In this document: positions 44,298 to 54,255 of the stretch, piece by piece
Layout of the letters: each line of letters begins with the position of its first letter
Numbering within the stretch: position 1 is the first letter of the stretch
Origin: Symsagittifera roscoffensis
Lineage: Eukaryota > Xenacoelomorpha > Acoela > Convolutidae
DNA length: 64,000 nt
Assembly: GCF_963678635.1 (NCBI RefSeq)
Contig: NC_087065.1
Span: forward strand, 74,657,345 to 74,721,344
Direction of reading: 5' to 3'
Position numbers and translations under genes: made by a program
Notes under the pieces: model-generated
Seen by the model: the letters and a program-made list of their open reading frames with translations, nothing else
Databases searched by the model: none
Told to the model about the DNA's origin: nothing

Positions 44298-47200
44298 GTG
44301 AGTACTTTTTAGTAATTTTCTATGGAAAAATAGAGGTGAAGTGGAGATTTGAACCACTTGCGATATCATTAAAGCCAAAGCTTCGATTGTCGGAAAACAA
44401 AAACACAGAATTAAGTCGAAGTATTAGTAATACGAGTGTTCAGTGATATATTGGACGACATAAATTAGACAATTCAATTGAAAAAAACAACTGTTTGAAA
44501 AAGAAGTAGCTTTATATGATATATTGGCAGACGAAAGCTATTGAGCCTGCAAAAATTCAACATGGGATTTTTCTTTAAGTTTTTTTTTTGCTTCAAAAGA
44601 ATTTTAATTTGAAGAGAACACTAGGCAAACGACAAGTGATAGCTTTATATTTACATTGAGTAGTAAAATTTGCGAAAAGGAACGGAAACTAAGCCGACAC
44701 AGTGTTCGGGTAACACCTATTAACACGACGAAACTGGAATTGCTAGATCCTACAAGAGCCAACAATTAAAATGAAATATCAATCAATGTTTGACTGCCCT
44801 CGCCTATGCGCAAATGCAGAAAATCCCTTAGGCCCGAACCTTTGAGCCATAAAAGAGAGCAAAATTCGGCATTGGACATTTGAAATCAAAGATGCTCAAA
44901 AATTACAAAAAATGACTAATCGATTTTTTGGCGTTTAAAGCAAGACTAAAATAACCTCATGAGAGCTGTTTTGTAAGTCAGTTATTTACTGAAAGACAAG
45001 TCAGGGCTTTTTATTCCGCACAAAAAACTGAACCGCAACATTTAACGAATTAATGGAACGCGCTGTCCAAACTATGTGCTGGTGACGTTTTCAATTTGGA
45101 CCAGTTTTGTTCTTGTATTATCTGAGAATTTTTGTTCGTGGTACGACTTTTGAAGAAAACAGAATATTATGTTTGGGCAGGTTTTTTATTCAGTCAATTT
45201 TCGACTTTTTAACAAGGCAGTTTTGGCACAGTTTTTAAGAGTAATAAACGAAATGTACTCTTATTTAGGTCTTGGTGATTTTTTTTCCAGGAGATTGTCG
45301 TAAACTTCGTTCACGCTCAATTTTGATTTTCCGTGGATTGATTTTTGATTTGTTTTTCAGTTCAATTCATTTCTTTTGTTAAAAGGAAAGCAAACTCCAC
45401 TATCTAACAGCAATAAGGTCACGAAAAACGTGTAAGACTTCTAATTTTGAAAATGGAAATTAGTTATCAGATTTCCCAGCGAAATAGAAGTTTTACCTAT
45501 TGATCCAGTTTTCTCAAATTGAGTTAATTTCAACAAAAAAAGTGTCAATCATAAATTGTTCTTCAAAATCGAAAAGCCATCTACTTTTTCTATGAATTTC
45601 TAAAGGCTTTTCAAAAAACAAGTATTTTTTGCGTTCATTACCCTTTTCCAACTGTCAGTTGGCTGTTTTTTTTTTGTATCATTTTAAAGATATTGTTTCC
45701 CGAAGATCAAATGTAAAAAAATTCACCGGTGATATTTCTTCGTAAAGTTATGGTAGTTTGAAAAATGCTAATTTGGGTTAATCAACGCGCGGTTCAATGC
45801 GTTCTTATAACTCGCGAAAGCGAGGGGTCAATGCGTATCAAATTGAACTGAGGCAAACCATTTAGTTTTATAATTTGAACAGATGTTGATTACATTCCTT
45901 TCTAGTTCACATTATTCCGTCAATTTTCAACCAAAAATATTTTAATTGCCCTTAAAATGCAGTCGGAGCTTTCAGGGCTTTTCTATAGTACTTGAGCACT
46001 CTTCTAAGTTGAACTTTTTCCATAGTATCTGAAAGATGTTGATGTCCTATGTTGGAAATTTGAAATTTGTTTTTCCTGTAACCAAGTGATTATGGTCTGA
46101 AAATAGCCAATTTGGGATATTGCCAATAACTGATTTCAAATTAAATTCAGGCTACTTAGTTGTTCAAAATAACAACATCTGGGATGTGGGGGAGATATAA
46201 CAGCAAAAACTAAAATTTCAATCTAGAGCAGGTTCCGAGTTAAAAAATTCAGGGCTTCGCCTTCATACGAGAATTCTGTAGTTTTCACCCTTGCGATAAG
46301 CAATGGTATGCAATCGAATACTAGACTTTTTACTGTAAAATTAGCGTGGAGTTAACGAATACGACTGGGATGCCAAAGGTTCTCGGGTTCGAATCTGACT
46401 AGGACCTGTTTTTTTTTAACGGTACATGTTCCGGTTCAAAAAAAAATGTGGTCTATTATTTGTCAGCTTATGTTTCGTTGGCTTAGTTACCAGATCTAAG
46501 AATCGTTTCTTTTTTTGCTGTAAACAACTGTAATTGGTTTAAGTATTTTAGCATTTTAAAAATCCGGCGGAATCGGAATTTGTTTTTAATTCTGGTTGCA
46601 ATTTTAACAACTCGATTTGCCAAATTTTTTTCTTTTTTGTCTTTTTTATCAGGTTATTAAGTTTCGGCTTAATTTATATCGACCTAGTGGTCTTTTATTG
46701 CGTCGTTCGGGGATCGAAAAAAATTGTGTGTGCGTGCGTGTGCTCTGAGGGGAAAAGGGACATGAAATTTTTTTTTTATTAGTTGAGAATTTTTTCTGAA
46801 TTGTTTTAGGCATGAAAGGTTTGTGCTCAGGTGTTTTCGGCTTTTTTACCACATGTTAATAATAAGTTCAAATTCAATAAAATATCTGGCGTAGAGGTAA
46901 CAGAGGTGACAGAACTGCTTGAGACAGCTTTTTATTTACAATTATGTATTGACAAAAACCATTTCTTGAATTCTTTTCTTAAAATTTTTCCGTTTGATTT
47001 TTATCAAAGTTGTATTGCAAGTGGTGCAAAGCTCAGCTTCGCCTCTATTCATAATTTAAGATTTGCAAATTTTCGGCGCTATTTGATAAATTTTTGTTTA
47101 TGGAATAATTAGGTAAATTTTCGGAGCTATTTGATAATTTTTTGGCGCTATGTGATTACGCTTGCGATTATAAACTTTTGTTAATGGATAACTTAGGATA

Positions 47201-50200
47201 ACTTTGTTGTCGAGTTTGCTTAATTTCGTTCTTCACCTCCAAATTAAAAATGTTGAGTGATTTTTGCTCTGTAAAACTAATTATGACAAATTGAAGTAAC
47301 GGGGTACTAATTTTCGCCAGACTAACAGTGCCAGAAAACTGAAATAGAGGGCTTTTATCAGACTCCGACGATAATGGTTTTGATTGAGACGTTCATTTGG
47401 ACAGGATGATGGTAATGTCACATTGTATAAGCAAAATTTTATTTTCATTTTTTCAGCAGAGAAATCTTGTTAAGCGGCCTCATTAATTCATGCGCACTTG
47501 ACATCTCAATTCAAGCCAGTTCTTACCGCAGCGGAGGAATTGTTTGCTTTTTATAAAGTCAGCTTTTGAAACAATCCGTTTGAATGACTTTTTGCGTGGT
47601 AGTTCAATAAAAGGCCTAGCCTCAAAGTAGCTACCTATTGTAAATCATCTGAGGTTGTTTTGGGGCTTGCAACTTATGCAAGAGTACTATTTCACTGTTA
47701 ATCAAAATGTTGTTTTTCGAGCAGAAATGTATTATTTTGGAGTACAATTGTCAGAATTTTTGGTCTAAATGAGAGTTATGTTTTTATTAAGCGAGCATTG
47801 GTTGCATCGATGTCAGTGCATAAAAGTTGATAATGTTAATAATTAACTAACGATTTGAATATTCGACTAACAATTCCTAGAATTCTGGTTATAACTGTTG
47901 TATGGATCTTTGTAACTGTATTGCATCTGATGAAACCTTTATCTATCCTTATCAAGGACTAATTCAATGGCTAAGCTTATGCGATTATTGTTTATCTAGA
48001 CTTTTTCCGTAAACAATTTTTCTTAACAGCGTCCAGATTCTTTGCATTTGTCCTAGAAGAAACCCCGTTGCCTTTGCACCATAAGGTCCAGGGTTTGAAT
48101 CCCGACCTGACCTTGTTTTTTTTCAGTATGTATGCAATTGATAAAAAATTTTCCGGTATAAATTGATGTCGGACTTCCTCTATCTGTTCAAGTTTTGTCG
48201 GCTGTTGCCACATCACAAATTATCTTGTGCTGTAAAGAAGTATCATGGTAGTTGCAAGTGTTCTTCGTTGCTGTTTCAGGAAGACCTACAACTTTTTAAA
48301 GTTTTTATCTAATCAATTTTTTTTCAACAGTGTCTGCCCAAAGATTGTCGGCTTTGGTATGTTTCGTTCCGTTGCTAATTGATTGTCTTGCTTGGCATGT
48401 TTGCCTAGATTATACCTGTTTGATAAAAACAGGTATTATGGAAATGTATGGGATTGAGTTTTTTATTTCATTTTTTTTGACGCTTTGGAATTGTTTTTTT
48501 TTCTGCAAGTTTTTTTACTTATAAAGTTATGGTCCTTGGAAAAGTCTAGTTTTTGAGTTTTGACCGTGTTTGAATTTTTTTGACTTTTCCCGAAAACTAG
48601 TCTCCCAAATATGAGATCGTGGGACCAATGGAGATAACGGATAGCAAGAGGGGCCTGCATGGGTTCGCTGCTTGAGTGGCCCTTCCCAATTTTTTACACA
48701 AATAGTTATCGCCCCTCGGAAAAGTAAATTTTTTGATCTTTTGACCGTTGTTTTAAGATTGAGTTTTTGGGTTCAATCGAAATTATAAGTTCTGGGATAC
48801 TCTTCTACTTAAGCGGCTACGCCCAAATTTTTAAACGAAAAGCTATGATTTTCGTAAATATCAAATTTTTGATTTATTTTCCGTTTTTTTTAAAGATTGT
48901 TTTCGATAACTATCCTGCCAAATCTGATATCATAGTCTTAATTAAAAGAACAGGTTGATAGAAGCCTACCTTAATACATGGTGACGCCCAATTTCTGTTT
49001 GACAAAAGTTACGGCCTTAAACATTAATTTAACCGTTTTTTGAAAATTTTTGACATGGCTCGAAAACTTACCGATTCAATTCTCAAGTTAAGCGTTCAAT
49101 CGAGAATTATGATTTCAGGAATTTTCTCTATTTTAGCGGCTATGACCTGCTTTTTGCAGAAAAAAATTTATGGATTTCGGAAAGTCAAATTTTTGATTTT
49201 CTGACCGTTTAAAAACTAACCTATTAAATCTGAGATGAAAAGTTCAATCGAAAAAACCGGTTGCGAGAAAGAAACCGGCTGCAGAAGCGGCGACTCCTTA
49301 TTTTTTATCGAAAATTTTTTATGTTTTGAAAAATTCCAAAATCTCAAAAAAATTTTCACTCTCAGTATTTTCATTCTTTTCACTTTAGTATAGAAACAAA
49401 ACAAAGGTTTGGGGCAAAGTCCAACTTTTGAAATTACACATTTCATCGCGCGTTAGTATAACAATTTCAAAAATCATCAAACACGTACCTCCAGCTTCAG
49501 CTGTGCCCCTAGTTGTCTCTTATCGAGGCTTACGAAAATTTTGGTCCACCTAGTTTTTTTTCAAATTTTTTTTCGACTTATGTTTTTCATATTTGTGTTG
49601 TATCGCAAATGATTCGATCTCAGCTTTGCCTTTGTTTCGTAGTAGTGAACTAAGGGACCACTTTTGCAAGAGGCGGGGAAATAGTTAACTAGGTCCGATT
49701 GTTTTTGAAACTTATTTACCTTTTTTTTTAACTTGATTTCAAGTTTCTCGATACCCAGAAAAAACTGTCAAAATGTTCACCAATTGTTAACAACTAAATT
49801 TTTTTAAATACTGTTGAATTACTGTGATTGGACCGTTTTGTAATAATAGTTCTTTGGCTAAAAAAGTTAAGGTACACAGAAGGGTTTTGAACAGCTAGCT
49901 TGATCTCAATTGACTATCTAACCAAGCTAGTTCGAACGAATCCATGTCTTAGTAGCTGGAGCTAAGATGTATTTGATTGATATTGGCTACGTAGAAGTAT
50001 TTAGACAACCGCGTATTCGGATTCGTCAGTAAGCAGACAAATACTGTATTAACCAATCAGAATCGAGACAAGGAAGAAATGAATAATAAATAATTATTTA
50101 TTTCGTAAGTTTGCTTTCTCCTCTCGATTCTGATTGTTTAATATGATATTTGTCTGCTTGCTGACGAGTATGACTACGCGGTTGTCTAATTACAGACCGC

Positions 50201-53079
50201 ACTCCATTGATATTCTATGGTTTGCTTTGTTTCAGCTATCTGATTCTTCCCTGTTCAATTGTGTGCTTCCATGGCTTACTTGGGACGCCCTGAATAAGAC
50301 GTTGCAAGGAATTCCTGCTCAAAGAGACATTGGAACAAGGAATCTGTTCTCAAATTGTGGACATGATTTGTATCCCAACATAAGAGTGGTTGTGAAGTCT
50401 TCGACCTTGAAACGAGTTGGGTTTGTTAGGAATGGATTCGGCTCTCAAAATGATGACTGTGCTCGAAAATATCCAGTAGCAATTACGATTCTGTTTCCAA
50501 TGGATGAGCATTTGAGTCAGCCTATACAAGAAGGAGCGCCTCGAAGTCTCTTGCGGATAATTTCAGATTTCTTCGACCCAAGTCAAGTTCTGCCTCGCTT
50601 TTTAAAATTGGCTTCCTTTTCACTGCTTACACACTTAAAACATCGCAATATTCTGTGCAATAATCACAAATTGCAATTCAAACAGTCGCTCGTGCAATAT
50701 ATTAGTATTAGTTACCCACTACCTTTTTGCTCTTTGAAGTGCGAGAAAAATTTCTCCGTTTTAAATTATTTGCCCATTGAGGCTGAAAATTGGATCAGCT
50801 ACGCCAGCCGACTAAACAAAAGTTATTCAGTTGTTTTAACTCAATTCAAACCCTCGCCGTCCTTGGAAGAACAACACAGCATGATAGAAAATGCGGGGCC
50901 ATGGCGGGGTGTCAGATCTGCTGATGATTTGGAAACAGACATGGACAGTGGCAGCGGATTTATAGACGACACTCCCAAGCTGGAACTGAATAAAACTCTG
51001 TTCCAGAAATCAGTGCAGATTCCAGAAGGCCAATACTTCAGGAAATGCATTACAAAGGAGGCGTTGCTTTTGAATGGAATCCCAGTAGCAGAATTAGGAA
51101 ATTTCAAATTTGAGTTGACCAAAACTCCGCCTTCTGATGACCAGGAGTCGTGGATTTACTGGAATGACAGGAGCCACTGCGTCGAAGGACTTCCAATGAG
51201 TGCCCAAGAAGGCTTCAACAGATTTTACATGACCTGTACTTACAAGTTCAATCAGCTCATTACACTCAAAGGACCCTTGGAAATTCTAGTGTTCAAGAAC
51301 AAAATACTGCCAAATCATAAGTTCGGTTTTCGACTCAGCTACAACTTCGATGAGTTTCGTTACAAAATACATATCAAGTTGGACGTTCTGTCCCAAATCG
51401 CACAAGTTATTGAACGGAATATTTCTGAGCTGACAGTTGACCAGTACTCCCACATAAGGGGGTTGAACTTCTTCGAGTTGTGGATCACGGTCCACTCGGT
51501 TGGCTACTTGCCCTGCAGTGACAAGCAATTGACGAAAATCCAAACTTACTTCTCCAGACTTGCTGGCGAGAATTTAGATCTTGATCGGACCTTGTTGACA
51601 CAGTATTCTGGAGTGAAGCCAAGTAATGCGCTAACAAGAGCCTTGGCGAAGTATAACTTGCACTCAATAAATGCTACTTTTCTAGGTCCGTGCGTAGAAA
51701 AAGTTGCACTGTTCAACGAGCAGGGCGGCTCCGCGATTGCATCGTCTTTGCCTCCTGCGGGCACTAGTGGTTCTTCTGATATGCAAAGGAAGTCAATTTT
51801 TTCATCGCCAATTGTATTTGTAGTGATCATAGCTACAGTTGTGTTGATTGTAGCGATAGTGTTGGTGAGAGCGAGAAGCAACGACAGCTGCTTGAGACGT
51901 GGCAGGAAACCCAAAAACATAGACACTCGCAATTTTGCGCCTGTAAAGACTAAAAACCCACCAGTGGTTTTTGCTGAGGAAATTGTAGACTTGCAAAGCG
52001 GCCATATGAAATCGTACAAAATGAATCACAAGCATAACGGAGTTCCTCCGCAACACGGGGGCCAAGCATCGGCCTTGTCCGTATGTTCCGTGTGCTCATC
52101 AGACCACACACCTCCGCCGCCTCCACCTCCCGCTGCTCCGACGATGCCTAGCGACGAGCAGATGTCTCAACTGTATGTCTATCAGAACAGCTCAAGTGGA
52201 AACTCCTTTACTTTGCCTATGAGTCGAAGCGCAACCGTTGACGTCGCTAATCACACATACTCGACGCTAAACAACCATAACCACGTGAATAACTTCAAGA
52301 GTGCATCCAACTATTTGGTTAACAATAATGTACAGAACGCAAATTATCATCAAATGAAATCTATGAGCCGGGATTCGGAGGCGCTGCAATCAGCGAAAAC
52401 CAATGGAACGCTGCGTTCGGACGAAGTCTGCGACGAAAAACGAATCCAGAGAGGTCAGCATTTCAACGAACTCGGAAATCAAGCAGTGCACAATTACAAC
52501 AGCCAACCTCTGAAAAACCACGTCTCAATGAATGCTGCCTCGAATGGCGTGAATGGTCCAGCTTCCTATCAGAGCGACTCGCCCCGCTCCAGTTCCTCGA
52601 GTAGTTTCAGACAGATGACAGCCTTAGCCGAAATCCAAGGCCAGCAGATGCAACAGAACTTGCGAGGAATGATGGGGGCAAACAACCACCACGTGAACAC
52701 TTTTTCGCCCTCTAGTGCTAACTCTCCCAGTAGTGATTTGAACTTCAATGACCACAGCAGCGATTCGCCGGCAGGGACTTGGGCCAGTCATTCTCCGAAC
52801 CAACAACAACCTCCCCCTCCGCCCCCGGCTCCCATGCACCACCAGGCTCCGATGTCAATGTGTAATGGGTCAGCCGTCACTCCCAATGCACAGTACACAG
52901 CAGTGGTGGGAAGTGGAACTAACAAGGTGGCAGGCATCCAGCTGCTGGGTCCAGGCACACACACTAATTCCAGACACCCACACCTACCGCCCAAGTTGTC
53001 GCCGCATGGCGGAGGCAGCGGGTCTTCTAGCAGTCCAGGTGCAGTACTATTTAATCCGTCTATGGAACTCGAAGTCTGA
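44067..53079 (+). CDS. DAG1: Dystroglycan, two coding exons
   Basis: Exons 44067-44297 and 50236-53079 join in phase 0 to 1024 codons. Dystroglycan is the transmembrane laminin/agrin receptor that links basement membrane to dystrophin and the actin cortex. Domains, by residue: signal peptide about 1-34; first Ig/cadherin-like domain about 56-131 (VGKFFSFQF...LPWLTWDALNKTLQGIP; human VGRSFRVTI...LPSWLHWDSQSHTLEGLP); first SEA-like S6 domain about 150-246 (CARKYPVAITILFPMDEHL); short linker with RGVR (301-304) and SGSG (315-318); second Ig-like domain about 330-432 (SWIYWNDRSHCVEGLP); second SEA-like domain about 440-563 with the conserved Cys pair 504/563; transmembrane about 600-621; juxtamembrane NPPVVFAEEI (human VPIIFADEL). 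The ~400-residue tail is much longer than the vertebrate ~120. Missing: mucin region, cleavage-site Ser and PPxY motif. Confidence 0.88.
45355..45650 (+). repeat. Dispersed repeat family C, copy 4
   Basis: It contains 'aaaggaaagcaaactccact' 'atct', 'aaggtcacgaaaaacgtg', 'tttcccagcgaaatag', 'cctattgatccagttttctc' and 'aaagtgtcaatcataaattg', in the order of copies 1-3 in UBXN6. Confidence 0.65.
45720..46271 (-). mobile_element. Inverted, diverged relative of the 38.5-39.6 kb TIR element
   Basis: 'ggtgatatttcttcgtaaag' 'ttatgg' and 'aatttgggttaatcaacgcg' 'cgg' (45730-45797) are the reverse complement of the 38.8-38.9 kb interior. 'cagggcttcgccttcatacg' (46250-46269) is the reverse complement of the left-flank phrase ctcgtatcagggcgaagccc. 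The intervening part is strongly diverged. Confidence 0.5.
46288..47047 (+). mobile_element. tRNA-headed SINE, family D, fullest copy
   Basis: In order: head hairpin cccttgcgataagcaatgg; 'tactagactttttactgta'; tRNA-like block 46340-46410 with B box 'gggttcgaatctgactagg' and 'acctg' plus T run; 'ttggcttagttacc' body segment; tail 'attgcaagtggtgcaaagct' with 'cagcttcgcctct' (47014-47046). It ties the head, tRNA and tail pieces seen separately at other sites into one ~760-bp arrangement. Confidence 0.65.
47940..48240 (+). mobile_element. tRNA-headed SINE, family D, copy 5
   Basis: 'tctagactttttccgtaaac' (47995) is the head end. The tRNA-like block at 48040-48117 includes 'gcatttgtcctagaag' and a B box in 'ccagggtttgaatcccgacc' followed by 'tgaccttgtttttttt'. 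'gttttgtcggctgttgcc' corresponds to the family body. Confidence 0.6.
48405..49640 (+). repeat. Diverged satellite-like array B, copy 1
   Basis: A degenerate monomer of about 150-200 bp recurs. It has a 'gcggctacgcccaaatttt' type phrase, an 'aaagttatggc' phrase, 'tcaaatttttgattttttga' 'ccgtt', then 'ctgagat..tgggttcaatcg'. Examples start near 48520, 48690, 48815, 48985 and 49135. The array starts after 'acctgtttgataaaaacagg' (hairpin) and ends with 'acgtacctccagcttcagct' and a family D type tail (49599-49634). The same elements occur at 55520-57560. Confidence 0.6.
50001..50189. mobile_element. MITE / inverted repeat next to the exon 2 acceptor
   Basis: Arms 50001-50068 and 50122-50189 are reverse complements with a few mismatches (ttagacaaccgcgta at one tip, tacgcggttgtctaa at the other; 'aagcagacaaata' and 'aatcagaatcgaga' inside). 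The spacer is 53 bases. The element ends 46 bases before the dystroglycan exon 2 boundary. Its right arm happens to keep an open frame continuous with exon 2, which makes exon 2 look as if it started at 50134. Confidence 0.8.
50236..53079 (+). CDS. DAG1: Dystroglycan exon 2 (rest of protein)
   Basis: The acceptor tttgtttcag ends at 50235, and the exon starts with CTA in the phase left by exon 1 (phase 0). It encodes 947 residues to TGA 53077-53079 without interruption: most of Ig1, S6, linker, Ig2, SEA, transmembrane and tail. The tail is rich in Asn, Ser, His and Pro. It has two polyproline runs (about residues 703-709 and 936-941) and PHLPPKLSP near the end, and finishes MELEV. Codon use is more GC-rich than the surroundings, especially after 52000, as expected for real coding sequence. 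Confidence 0.9.
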   Translation, partial: LSDSSLFNCVLPWLTWDALNKTLQGIPAQRDIGTRNLFSNCGHDLYPNIRVVVKSSTLKRVGFVRNGFGSQNDDCARKYPVAITILFPMDEHLSQPIQEGAPRSLLRIISDFFDPSQVLPRFLKLASFSLLTHLKHRNILCNNHKLQFKQSLVQYISISYPLPFCSLKCEKNFSVLNYLPIEAENWISYASRLNKSYSVVLTQFKPSPSLEEQHSMIENAGPWRGVRSADDLETDMDSGSGFIDDTPKLELNKTLFQKSVQIPEGQYFRKCITKEALLLNGIPVAELGNFKFELTKTPPSDDQESWIYWNDRSHCVEGLPMSAQEGFNRFYMTCTYKFNQLITLKGPLEILVFKNKILPNHKFGFRLSYNFDEFRYKIHIKLDVLSQIAQVIERNISELTVDQYSHIRGLNFFELWITVHSVGYLPCSDKQLTKIQTYFSRLAGENLDLDRTLLTQYSGVKPSNALTRALAKYNLHSINATFLGPCVEKVALFNEQGGSAIASSLPPAGTSGSSDMQRKSIFSSPIVFVVIIATVVLIVAIVLVRARSNDSCLRRGRKPKNIDTRNFAPVKTKNPPVVFAEEIVDLQSGHMKSYKMNHKHNGVPPQHGGQASALSVCSVCSSDHTPPPPPPPAAPTMPSDEQMSQLYVYQNSSSGNSFTLPMSRSATVDVANHTYSTLNNHNHVNNFKSASNYLVNNNVQNANYHQMKSMSRDSEALQSAKTNGTLRSDEVCDEKRIQRGQHFNELGNQAVHNYNSQPLKNHVSMNAASNGVNGPASYQSDSPRSSSSSSFRQMTALAEIQGQQMQQNLRGMMGANNHHVNTFSPSSANSPSSDLNFNDHSSDSPAGTWASHSPNQQQPPPPPPAPMHHQAPMSMCNGSAVTPNAQYTAVVGSGTNKVAGIQLLGPGTHTNSRHPHLPPKLSPHGGGSGSSSSPGAVLFNPSMELEV

Positions 53080-53171
53080 TTGAACTTCTGGCTCTAAAAT
53101 TAGTTATCTGTTCTTTAAATTTTATTATTCGTCCTTTCTTTTTGTTAATGCGGTATGTTGTACATTTTCAT

Positions 53172-53177
53172 ATTAAA
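53172..53177 (+). terminator. Possible dystroglycan poly(A) signal ATTAAA
   Basis: ATTAAA lies 93 bases after the stop codon, the first common variant of AATAAA downstream, followed by T/G-rich sequence. A longer 3' UTR cannot be excluded. Confidence 0.35.
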
Positions 53178-53199
53178 TGACTATTTTTGTAAATGTTCT

Positions 53200-54140
53200 C
53201 AATTTATTTGAGCAATTCTGCCAATTTAAAATTTGCGAATTTATTCTTATTACCATAGTCATAACATTAACAGATAGATAAAGCATGCAAATCATAATCC
53301 CATGTTCCTAGTGTCATGTTCCATTATTCGAATAACGTGACAATTTTTGGGCTCGGAGTTTTTTGTCAGACAAATTTGTTAATTTCAGAGCCATTAGCAA
53401 GCGTTCTTGAATTCGGGTTAAGCTTAGTTGCCACAACGTTGTTTTTCTTACGATTTAAGCTTTTGCCCTATTTGATTTATTTTTAAATATTTCTTGCAAT
53501 TTGTCATCTCTGATTCCTTGTAATTTTCCGTTCGGATTTTTTGTCTTTTTTTGCTCTAAAGGTATTTTCGGCTCAAATGGTCTCGACCTCTGTTTTATCG
53601 GCTTATTCAATTTATAGTGCGTGCTAAATGAAAATATGTTTCTATCTATTAATGCTTTCCGAGAATGCGGGAAGTTTCGGTTTTCAAAACTTAATTGCTC
53701 AGATTTTCAGGCGAAGATAACTTTTTTTGGATTTTTTTTTGCATTCCGTCAGTTTTGTGAAAACTGTTAGGCGTGAAGTTAGTCTCTTAGATCTTTCCAG
53801 ACAGTTTTTACGCCTTATTATGTTTTTTAACAAAATACTCATGACTCATCATAATTTAATTCAAGTAGAACTATCAGAATTTAAAGAAATCAACCAAATT
53901 GAAATTTTTCAAAGGGGACGGGGTTGCAATGTTTTTATAACGGATGCTTTTATAAACCAAATGTTTTTGCTTTTGTACTGAAACTGAGTGCGGCTCCAGG
54001 CTCACTTCAAATATTGAAAGCCCAATTGCTTGATATCGACGAATATTGGGAGAGTATTTCAGAAATCTGACAAAATTTGTAATAATAAAAACCAATTTAT
54101 TTCTTTCGGTTGAATCTTACTGCCAATTTTCAAAAGTTAA
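53200..54140. other. Region downstream of dystroglycan
   Basis: No gene is seen. The sequence returns to the AT-rich repeat-like style within about 100 bp of the stop codon. 'cctctgttttatcggcttatt' near 53590 resembles the 'tttatcggcttagtg' phrase of family D bodies, so a decayed SINE body is likely. Confidence 0.3.
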
Positions 54141-54147
54141 GACTATC

Positions 54148-54255
54148 TATGCCATCTGGGAAATTTACAATTTTTATGCCACTGGGAATTTTTTGAAATT
54201 TATGCCATTTGGGAATTTTAACTTTTTTTGCCGACTGGGAATTATACCATTTGAT
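54148..54255 (+). repeat. Minisatellite, 4 copies of ~30 bp
   Basis: 'atgccatctgggaaattt', 'atgccactgggaatttt', 'atgccatttgggaatttt' and 'tgccgactgggaattat' follow each other at roughly 30-bp spacing. Confidence 0.7.

Larger units (their letters stand above)
44298..50235 (+). other. Dystroglycan intron 1 (5.9 kb)
   Basis: A GT...AG intron (gtgagt ... tttgtttcag) splits the first Ig-like domain between its opening strands and the LPWLTWD block. It carries family C copy 4 (45355), an inverted TIR-element relative (45720), a family D SINE (46288), another SINE head (47995), a diverged satellite-like array (48405-49530) and a MITE ending 46 bp before the acceptor. No coding sequence is recognised in it. 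Confidence 0.85.

Noticed and set aside
50134-50235. Upstream extension of the dystroglycan exon to an ATG at 50134
   Set aside because: This part lies largely in the right arm of the MITE. A strong acceptor at 50235 in matching phase, and the homology of exon 1, show the true exon starts at 50236.
52748-53083. 111-codon frame overlapping the dystroglycan tail (and minus-strand frames over the same exon)
   Set aside because: Shadows of the GC-richer coding exon in other frames, with no independent signal.
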